Assembly (NCBI GenBank): GCA_041920505.1
Contig: JBHGXV010000004.1
Span: 1 to 36,438, forward strand
Direction of reading: 5' to 3'
Length of the DNA: 36,438 bases
Source: JBHGXV01 sp041920505
GTDB lineage: Bacteria > Bacillota > Bacilli > Brevibacillales > Brevibacillaceae
Shown here: piece after piece, positions 31,164 through 36,438 of the stretch
How positions within the stretch are numbered: position 1 is the first letter of the stretch
Layout of the letters: every line of letters starts with the position of its first letter
Made by a program: the position numbers and the translations under genes
Notes under the pieces: generated by a model
Databases searched by the model: none
Told to the model about the DNA's origin: nothing
The model's input: the letters and a program-made list of their open reading frames with translations, nothing else

Positions 31164-32222
31164 TTGACCGATCGTCGCGCTGCTTTGGAAAATGCATTGC
31201 GCCAAATCGAAAAGCAATTTGGAAAAGGCTCCATCATGAAACTGGGTGATATGGCAAACGTTCAGGTTTCCACCGTTTCCAGCGGCGCACTGGCGCTGGA
31301 CATCGCGCTGGGCGTCGGCGGGTTTCCGAGGGGACGGATCATCGAGATATACGGACCGGAGTCTTCCGGTAAAACCACGGTCGCGCTTCACGCCATCGCC
31401 GAGGTGCAAAAACAGGGCGGGCAAGCGGCGTTCATCGATGCCGAACACGCGCTGGATCCGGTCTACGCGGCCAAGCTCGGCGTAAACATCGAAGAACTGT
31501 TGCTCTCCCAGCCGGATACCGGCGAGCAGGCCTTGGAAATCGCTGAGGCGCTGGTTCGTTCCGGCGCGGTCGACATCATTGTCGTCGACTCCGTCGCGGC
31601 ACTGGTGCCAAAAGCGGAAATCGAAGGCGAAATGGGCGATTCCCACGTCGGTTTGCAAGCCCGCCTGATGTCGCAAGCCTTGCGGAAGCTGTCCGGCGCG
31701 ATCAACAAGTCGAAGACGATCGCCATCTTTATCAACCAGTTGCGCGAAAAAGTGGGGGTCATGTTCGGGAATCCGGAGACCACTCCCGGCGGCCGCGCGC
31801 TCAAGTTTTACGCCAGCATCCGCCTCGACGTGCGCAAGGCGGAGAGCATCAAAGTGGGCAACGACGTGGTGGGCAGCAAAACCAAGATCAAGGTGGTCAA
31901 GAACAAGGTGGCCCCGCCGTTCAAAACAGCCGAGGTGGACATCATGTACGGCGAGGGGATTTCCCGCGAAGGCAGCATTCTCGACATCGGCACCGAGATC
32001 GACGTGATCGTCAAGAGCGGCGCATGGTATTCGTTCAATGACGAGCGGCTCGGCCAGGGACGGGAAAACGCGAAGCAGTTCCTCAAGGAGAACCCGCACA
32101 TCGCCAACGAGATCGAGGCCAAGGTGCGCGAGTATTTCAGCCTCCACCCCAATTCCATTCCGAGCAGCGAGCCTGTCCACGATCCGGAGCAGGACGAAGA
32201 ACCGGTGTTTGATTTTGAGTAA
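31164..32222 (+). CDS. recA: Recombinase RecA
   Basis: The 352-residue recombinase pairs homologous DNA and activates LexA self-cleavage. I choose the TTG at 31164 because the protein then begins MTDRRAALENALRQIEKQFG, colinear with other RecA proteins (MSDRxAAL), and AAAGGGAG lies 8 nt ahead; an ATG at 31140 would add eight unmatched residues. Walker A is G-P-E-S-S-G-K-T (64-71). L1 and L2 loops are present ('AEIEGEMGDSHVGLQARLMS' and 'VMFGNPETTPGGRALKFYAS'). The C terminus is acidic ('DPEQDEEPVFDFE'). It is SOS-regulated and followed by a hairpin before recX. Confidence 0.97.
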   Translation: MTDRRAALENALRQIEKQFGKGSIMKLGDMANVQVSTVSSGALALDIALGVGGFPRGRIIEIYGPESSGKTTVALHAIAEVQKQGGQAAFIDAEHALDPVYAAKLGVNIEELLLSQPDTGEQALEIAEALVRSGAVDIIVVDSVAALVPKAEIEGEMGDSHVGLQARLMSQALRKLSGAINKSKTIAIFINQLREKVGVMFGNPETTPGGRALKFYASIRLDVRKAESIKVGNDVVGSKTKIKVVKNKVAPPFKTAEVDIMYGEGISREGSILDIGTEIDVIVKSGAWYSFNDERLGQGRENAKQFLKENPHIANEIEAKVREYFSLHPNSIPSSEPVHDPEQDEEPVFDFE

Positions 32223-32236
32223 GGCCCGATGGTCGC

Positions 32237-32273
32237 AGACAGCCTGTCGAACGCTCGACAGGCTGTCTGTTTG
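32237..32273 (+). terminator. 15-bp hairpin between recA and recX
   Basis: CAGACAGCCTGTCGA (32237-32251) pairs perfectly with TCGACAGGCTGTCTG (32256-32270), with a 4-nt ACGC loop and only TTT after it. The strong stem and short T run suggest a leaky terminator that lets some transcription reach recX. Confidence 0.8.
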
Positions 32274-32292
32274 ACGAAAAGGAGCGAACCAG

Positions 32293-32982
32293 ATGCACAG
32301 CAACGTGATTACCGCCGTCCGCCAAGACGGGAAAAACCGGCATCGCTATCAGGTGTTTGTGGACGGCGAATTTGCCTTTGACGTCCACGAGGATATCCTG
32401 ATCGCGTACAATTTGCTGAAGGGCACGATCATTGAGCCCGGCGTCGCCGACGAAATCCTCGCTGCCGAAGAGCGGCACCGGGCGTACCTCGCGGCGTTGC
32501 GCTATCTCGGCATCCGGCCGCGAACGGCGCACCAGTTGGAGCGTTATCTCACGGAAAAAGGCTTTTCCCCCGAATTGGTGCACGACATCCGCCGTCAGTG
32601 CCAGGACGAAGGGTACGTGGATGATTACGCCTTCGCCAGGCAGTGGGTGTCCGAGCGCTTGTACGGCAAGCAGCGCGGCACATTTGCGCTCAGGCTGGAG
32701 CTTGCGCAAAAAGGGATATCGCGCGAGATTGCCGATGCGGCAGTCGGGGAGATCGATCCCGAAGAGGAGTTGGCCGCTGCCCGCCGCTTTGCCGTCAAAC
32801 GGCTGCGGCGGCTGACGGGCCCCGTTGACGCCGCGAAGGAGCGGAAGTTGCTGGCCGCGCTGCAGCGCAAGGGATTTTCGGCGGGAACGATGCAGGCGAT
32901 CAGGCGGGAGCTGCGGGAAGGGCGGCTTGACGACCCGCTTGGCGACTCGCTTGACAACCCGCGATGGCACGAGGAACGATGA
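32293..32982 (+). CDS. recX: Regulatory protein RecX
   Basis: The 229-residue helical-repeat protein modulates RecA filaments. 'LRYLGIRPRTAHQLERYLTE' and 'GYVDDYAFARQWVSERLYGK' are the conserved RecX three-helix repeats. The N-terminal 'RYQVFVDGEFAFDVHEDILI' extension is typical of Bacillales RecX. AAGGAG stands 8 nt ahead of the ATG. The last residues ('GRLDDPLGDSLDNPRWHEER') are polar and encoded by short repeats of CTTG(G/A)C(G/A)AC. It would be expressed by read-through from recA, and no separate promoter was seen in the 70-bp gap. Confidence 0.9.
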   Translation: MHSNVITAVRQDGKNRHRYQVFVDGEFAFDVHEDILIAYNLLKGTIIEPGVADEILAAEERHRAYLAALRYLGIRPRTAHQLERYLTEKGFSPELVHDIRRQCQDEGYVDDYAFARQWVSERLYGKQRGTFALRLELAQKGISREIADAAVGEIDPEEELAAARRFAVKRLRRLTGPVDAAKERKLLAALQRKGFSAGTMQAIRRELREGRLDDPLGDSLDNPRWHEER

Positions 32983-33024
32983 GGTCAAGCACGGCAAATC
33001 TTGGCAAGCTTGAGGCGCTGCTTC

Positions 33025-33054
33025 TTGACAATTCTTGTTCACTAATAATAAAAT
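33025..33054 (+). promoter_or_regulatory. Sigma-A promoter of the rny leader
   Basis: TTGACA (33025-33030) and TAAAAT (33049-33054) with an 18-bp spacer. Transcripts would start near 33061, more than 200 bp before the rny ATG, and run directly into the hairpin at 33104. Confidence 0.75.
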
Positions 33055-33060
33055 AGGTTT

Positions 33061-33130
33061 GTATTACGTGGTGGCAAGAGGATAGCAGTTGGCACGCACA
33101 GCGGACCGAGTAGCATCGGTCTTGTTTTTT
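33061..33130 (+). ncRNA. Short leader RNA or attenuator ending in an intrinsic terminator
   Basis: From the promoter at 33025-33054 a roughly 70-nt RNA would end at the hairpin GACCGA (33104-33109)/TCGGTC (33116-33121) followed by TTGTTTTTT. No reading frame with a ribosome site is visible in it. It could be a stable small RNA, or an attenuator that controls entry into rny. It resembles no riboswitch class that I recognise; the T-box signature GGTGGNACCGCG is absent. Confidence 0.5.
33104..33130 (+). terminator. Terminator between recX and rny
   Basis: GACCGA (33104-33109) pairs with TCGGTC (33116-33121) around GTAGCA, followed by TTGTTTTTT. It lies downstream of the rny-proximal promoter. 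Confidence 0.75.
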
Positions 33131-33271
33131 AGGCTTTCCTACGAGCCTGGTAATGCCTGAGCGAATAGGTTCTGTTCATATCCGCAGAGAAATTCGCCGT
33201 GTTTGACAGGAAAACGAATGCTTGGAAAGCGGGGAGATGTCGCAAAGCAAGGAGGTGAAATCAATAACGTC

Positions 33272-34819
33272 ATGGACGGATTTAGCCCTTTGACGATACT
33301 ACTGTTGCTCGTCATGCTCGCCGCCGGATTCGGCGTAGGCTACTTCGTGCGCAGATCGATCGCGGAAGCGAAGATCTCCAGCGCCGAAGAGGCCGCACGG
33401 CAGATCGTCGAGGACGCCAAGCGCGACGCGGAAGCGGTCAAGAAGGAAAAAGTGCTGGAAGCCAAGGACGAGGTGTTCAAGCTGAAAGCGGACGCCGAGC
33501 ACGAGTTGCGTGAACGTCGCAACGAGATCCAGCGCCAGGAGCGGCGCATCCTGCAAAAGGAAGAGTCGCTCGACCGCAAGCTGGAGCAGCTTGAGCGCAA
33601 GGAAGCCGATCTGAACGAGCGGGAGAAGTTGGTTGCCGACCTGCAGGCGAAAGTCGAGCAATTATATAAAGATCAAGTCATGGAGCTGGAGCGCATCTCC
33701 GGTTTGACGCAGGAAGAGGCGAAAACAATCATTCTCTCCAACGTCGAAAACGAAGTGCGCCACGAAATGGCCATGATGATCAAGGAAATCGAGGCCAACG
33801 CCAAGGAAGAGGCGGACAAGAAGGCGAAAGAGATCATCTCGACGGCGATCCAACGCTGTGCCGCCGATCATGTTGCTGAAACCACCGTTTCGGTGGTGAC
33901 GTTGCCAAACGACGAAATGAAGGGACGGATCATCGGGCGCGAAGGACGCAACATCCGCGCGCTGGAGACGCTCACCGGCATCGACCTGATTATCGACGAT
34001 ACGCCGGAAGCGGTGATCCTCTCCGGGTTTGATCCGATTCGCCGCGAAATCGCCAAAACCGCGCTGGAAAAACTGGTGGCGGACGGGCGGATTCACCCGG
34101 CGCGGATCGAGGAAATGGTGGAAAAGGCACGCCGTGAAGTGGACGAGCGTATCCGCGAATACGGCGAACAGGCCACCTTTGAAACCGACGTGCACGGACT
34201 GCATCCCGATCTGATCAAGATTCTGGGTCGTTTGCGTTACCGTACCAGCTACGGTCAAAACGTGTTGAAACACTCGATGGAAGTGGCGCATCTCGCCGGC
34301 CTGATGGCGGCGGAGATGGGCGAGGACGTGAAGCTGGCCAAACGGGCCGGATTGTTGCACGACATTGGCAAAGCCATCGACCACGAGGTAGAAGGCTCGC
34401 ACGTGGAAATTGGCGTCGAATTGGCTAAGAAATACGGTGAGCACCCGGTAGTGATCAACAGTATCGCCTCTCACCACGGGGATACGGAACCGACTTCCGT
34501 CATCTCGATGCTGGTCGGCGCTGCCGACGCATTGTCTGCTGCTCGCCCTGGTGCGCGCCGGGAAACGCTTGAGACCTACATCAAGCGGCTTGAAAAGTTG
34601 GAGGAGATTTCCGAGTCCTTCGATGGAGTCGAGAAATCGTACGCGATTCAGGCAGGACGCGAAGTCCGCGTCATGGTGCAGCCGGATCGAATTGACGATG
34701 CCGAAGCGGTTCGCTTGGCACGCGAGATTACGAAGCGGATTGAAAATGAACTCGACTACCCGGGGCACATCAAAGTCACAGTCATCCGCGAAACGCGGGC
34801 GGTTGAGTATGCAAAATAA
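33272..34819 (+). CDS. rny: Ribonuclease Y
   Basis: The 515-residue membrane-anchored endoribonuclease starts mRNA decay in Firmicutes. A transmembrane helix spans about 8-27 ('ILLLLVMLAAGFGVGYFVRR'), then a long charged coiled coil (about 30-180). A KH domain carries 'GRIIGREGRNIRALETLTGI', and an HD domain has the metal pair His363-Asp364 in 'HDIGKAIDHEVEGSHVEIGV'. The C terminus 'GHIKVTVIRETRAVEYAK' matches B. subtilis RNase Y closely. The start is uncertain: a strong AAGGAGGTG lies at 33249-33257, but the nearest in-frame ATG (33272) is 15 nt away. Upstream in-frame starts exist but add residues not seen in relatives. It is cotranscribed with or next to ymdB. Confidence 0.95.
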   Translation: MDGFSPLTILLLLVMLAAGFGVGYFVRRSIAEAKISSAEEAARQIVEDAKRDAEAVKKEKVLEAKDEVFKLKADAEHELRERRNEIQRQERRILQKEESLDRKLEQLERKEADLNEREKLVADLQAKVEQLYKDQVMELERISGLTQEEAKTIILSNVENEVRHEMAMMIKEIEANAKEEADKKAKEIISTAIQRCAADHVAETTVSVVTLPNDEMKGRIIGREGRNIRALETLTGIDLIIDDTPEAVILSGFDPIRREIAKTALEKLVADGRIHPARIEEMVEKARREVDERIREYGEQATFETDVHGLHPDLIKILGRLRYRTSYGQNVLKHSMEVAHLAGLMAAEMGEDVKLAKRAGLLHDIGKAIDHEVEGSHVEIGVELAKKYGEHPVVINSIASHHGDTEPTSVISMLVGAADALSAARPGARRETLETYIKRLEKLEEISESFDGVEKSYAIQAGREVRVMVQPDRIDDAEAVRLAREITKRIENELDYPGHIKVTVIRETRAVEYAK

Positions 34820-34844
34820 AGTGGCGTTCGCGCCACTTTATTTT
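34813..34844 (+). terminator. Terminator overlapping the rny stop codon
   Basis: AAAATAAAGTGGCG (34813-34826) pairs perfectly with CGCCACTTTATTTT (34831-34844), 14 bp closed by a TTCG tetraloop. The rny TAA (34817-34819) lies inside the stem and the A/T ends make it potentially bidirectional. Confidence 0.85.
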
Positions 34845-34863
34845 ACTATGTGGAGGTGTCTTG

Positions 34864-35658
34864 ATGCGCTTATTGTTTTTGGGAGACATTGTCGGCTCCC
34901 CCGGAAGAGAGATGGTGATTGAGTATTTGCCGCGTCTTCGCCGGAAGTACCAGCCTGACTTTATCGTGGCCAACGGCGAGAATGCGGCCCATGGACGAGG
35001 CATCACGCAAAAGATTGCCCGAGAGCTGTTCGATGCCGGGATTCAGGCGATTACGATGGGCAATCACACCTGGGACAACAAGGAAATCTTTTCGTTTATC
35101 GACGACGAGCCGCGCTTGATTCGCCCCGCCAATTTTCCGGCGGGCACGCCCGGAAACGGCCTGGTGTACATCAAAAGCGGCGATGCGGAGCTGGCCGTGA
35201 TCAATCTGCAGGGGCGTTCGTTCCTGCCGCCGCTTGACTGTCCGTTTACGCTGGCCGACCGGCTGGTGGCACAGGCGAGCAAGCGCACCAGACTGATTTT
35301 CGTCGACTTTCACGCCGAGGCCACATCGGAAAAACAGGCGATGGGCTGGTATCTGGACGGGCGGATCAGCGCCCTGGTCGGCACGCACACGCATGTGCAA
35401 ACCGGAGATGAGCGGATTTTGCCGGGCGGAACCGGCTATTTGACCGACGCGGGCATGTGCGGACCGATGGACGGCATCCTCGGGATGGAACGGGACGCGG
35501 TGATCAAAAAGTTCCTCACCCAATTGTCGGTGCGGTTTGAGGTGGCCGGCGGACGGACGCAACTGAACGCCGTGCTGTTTACAATGGACAAAACCAGCGG
35601 GAAAACCACGCGCATTGAGCGCATTCGCATTGACGCCGATCGGCCGTTTATGGAATAA
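34864..35658 (+). CDS. ymdB: YmdB metallophosphatase (2',3'-cyclic nucleotide phosphodiesterase)
   Basis: The 264-residue enzyme starts 'MRLLFLGDIVGSPGREMVIE', colinear with B. subtilis YmdB. The ATG at 34864 has GGAGGT 6 nt upstream; a TTG at 34861 is too close. Two-metal site motifs are GDIVG, 'NGENAAHG', 'GNHTWDN', 'FHAEATSEK' and 'GTHTHVQT'. The B. subtilis protein hydrolyses 2',3'-cAMP and affects biofilm and motility gene expression. Its neighbour RNase Y is functionally linked in that organism. Confidence 0.94.
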   Translation: MRLLFLGDIVGSPGREMVIEYLPRLRRKYQPDFIVANGENAAHGRGITQKIARELFDAGIQAITMGNHTWDNKEIFSFIDDEPRLIRPANFPAGTPGNGLVYIKSGDAELAVINLQGRSFLPPLDCPFTLADRLVAQASKRTRLIFVDFHAEATSEKQAMGWYLDGRISALVGTHTHVQTGDERILPGGTGYLTDAGMCGPMDGILGMERDAVIKKFLTQLSVRFEVAGGRTQLNAVLFTMDKTSGKTTRIERIRIDADRPFME

Positions 35659-35689
35659 TAGACTTAGATCGGAATTTTGTGAATCTTTA

Positions 35690-35718
35690 GCAGGAATTTT
35701 TCGGGGTTATGCGAATAT
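35690..35718 (+). promoter_or_regulatory. Sigma-H type promoter of spoVS
   Basis: GCAGGAATT (35690-35698) fully fits the sigma-H -35 consensus RNAGGAWWW. After an 11-12 bp spacer GCGAATAT (35711-35718) fits the -10 RNNGAATWW except for the first base. B. subtilis spoVS is known to depend on sigma-H. Confidence 0.75.
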
Positions 35719-35764
35719 CTTTGTAATGTCAACAGTTACTCTATTTGATGGGAGGTACTGAAGG

Positions 35765-36025
35765 ATGGAAGTATTAAAAGTTTCAGCAAAGTCTAACCCC
35801 AACTCTGTTGCTGGTGCCCTTGCTGGTGTCCTTCGCGAACGCGGAGCGGCCGAGATCCAGGCCATCGGAGCCGGGGCGCTTAACCAAGCTGTGAAAGCCG
35901 TAGCGATCGCACGAGGATTCGTAGCGCCTAGCGGTGTTGACCTCATTTGTATTCCTGCTTTTACGGATATCGTGATCGACGGCGAAGAACGCACAGCGAT
36001 CAAGTTAATCGTGGAGCCTCGCTGA
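35765..36025 (+). CDS. spoVS: Stage V sporulation protein S
   Basis: The 86-residue Alba-like protein 'MEVLKVSAKSNPNSVAGALA ... DIVIDGEERTAIKLIVEPR' is nearly identical to SpoVS of other spore formers. SpoVS is needed for progress to stage V and coat assembly and also influences cell division. GGGAGGT stands 10 nt ahead of the ATG. It is monocistronic, with its own sigma-H promoter and a terminator 26 bp downstream. Confidence 0.97.
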   Translation: MEVLKVSAKSNPNSVAGALAGVLRERGAAEIQAIGAGALNQAVKAVAIARGFVAPSGVDLICIPAFTDIVIDGEERTAIKLIVEPR

Positions 36026-36051
36026 GCGGGTTCCTTTCCAAGACTTACCCT

Positions 36052-36083
36052 ACCTGTTTGTTCATTGAATAAACAGGTTTTTT
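36052..36083 (+). terminator. Terminator of spoVS
   Basis: ACCTGTTT (36052-36059) pairs with AAACAGGT (36071-36078), 8 bp with an 11-nt loop, followed by TTTTT. Confidence 0.85.
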
Positions 36084-36161
36084 CGTGTTTTCATGCTGGC
36101 AGACGATTAGCCGGGATGGGGATTGTCCACAGGAGAGATCAAGACGGACGGAGGAATCAGT

Positions 36162-36438
36162 GTGTACGTGTTTGATGCGCATTGTGACGCGTTGTCAAAG
36201 TTGTGGGAGCATCCGGACCTGTCGTTTGCTCGGGGGGACGATCGGTTGCAGGTCAGTTTGCCGTTGATGGAAAAGGGGAACCTCCGGTTTCAGGTGTTCG
36301 CCGCCTATGTCCCCAACCGGATTCCCTACGGACGCAAGTTTCACGCTGCGCTGGAGATGATCGACCTGTTTTACGAGCGGGTGCTGCCCGCCGGCTTGCA
36401 GCCGATTTTGACGAGGAGCGACCTGGAACAGGCGGTAT
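36162..36438 (+). CDS. M19 membrane dipeptidase, N-terminal part (3' cut by window edge)
   Basis: The frame starts at GTG (36162) with GGAGG 7 nt upstream and is still open at the window end (92 residues). 'MYVFDAHCDALSKLWEHPDL' holds the zinc-binding D-A-H-C-D (HxD) motif of renal-dipeptidase-like M19 enzymes. 'SLPLMEKGNLRFQVFAAYVP' follows as in the family. These enzymes cleave dipeptides, including D-residue ones. Genes of this family often follow spoVS in Bacillales. Confidence 0.88.
   Translation, partial: MYVFDAHCDALSKLWEHPDLSFARGDDRLQVSLPLMEKGNLRFQVFAAYVPNRIPYGRKFHAALEMIDLFYERVLPAGLQPILTRSDLEQAV

Noticed and set aside
35709..35722. Second LexA-like box before spoVS (GCGAATATC)
   Set aside because: Only one half-site resembles the box; the sequence is better explained as the -10 of a sigma-H promoter.
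1..36438. CRISPR array, prophage or intact insertion sequence
   Set aside because: No regularly spaced repeats, transposase or phage structural gene could be found by reading both strands.

Overview
The window looks like chromosomal DNA from an endospore-forming member of the Bacillales. It carries spoIIIE/ftsK, spoVS and the conserved series tepA-ylzJ-ftsK, ymfC, ymfF-ymfH-ymfI-ymfJ-ymfK-ymfM(rodZ), rimO-pgsA-cinA, recA-recX, rny-ymdB-spoVS and an M19 dipeptidase. The conserved part is visibly GC-rich and uses strong AGGAGG-type ribosome sites with frequent GTG and TTG starts. This suits a Paenibacillaceae/Brevibacillus- or Alicyclobacillaceae-like genome better than the B. subtilis group. 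The genus assignment is inference only.

Bases 1 to about 3250 are accessory and more AT-rich. They hold the end of an ArsR-like regulator, a perfect terminator, a membrane-anchored ankyrin-repeat protein, a decayed TetR regulator plus alpha/beta-hydrolase pair on the minus strand, a small membrane protein, and an Ala/Gly-rich minus-strand gene that seems to have lost its 5' end. Bases 3281-6837 carry tepA, ylzJ and the spoIIIE-type DNA translocase. Bases 7031-12518 carry a GntR/UTRA regulator followed by a complete BMP-family (nucleoside-type) ABC importer: lipoprotein, double ATPase and two permeases.

Bases 12644-20264 look like a self-contained metabolic module inserted between ymfC/transporter and ymfF. 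A zinc-ribbon microprotein is followed by a PAS-PAS sigma-54 activator. Downstream lie three adjacent 18-bp dyads, a textbook -24/-12 promoter, a perfect cre palindrome at the predicted transcription start, a 3-hydroxybutyrate-dehydrogenase-like SDR, and a LIV-type ABC importer in which the LivM permease and LivG ATPase are one fused protein. The economical reading is an inducible, glucose-repressed system that imports a small carboxylate or amino acid and oxidises a 3-hydroxy acid. The substrate is not proven. This is the most interesting system in the window.

Bases 20414-36438 are the conserved housekeeping and sporulation block: a paired M16 peptidase/pseudo-peptidase, SDR, DUF3243, ACT-P-loop protein, RodZ, RimO, PgsA, CinA, a DEAD-box helicase with a DbpA-type RNA-binding tail, SOS-controlled recA with recX behind a strong hairpin, RNase Y behind a leader that contains its own terminator, YmdB, a sigma-H-type promoter with spoVS, and the start of an M19 dipeptidase. 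No rRNA, tRNA, CRISPR array or intact insertion sequence was seen.
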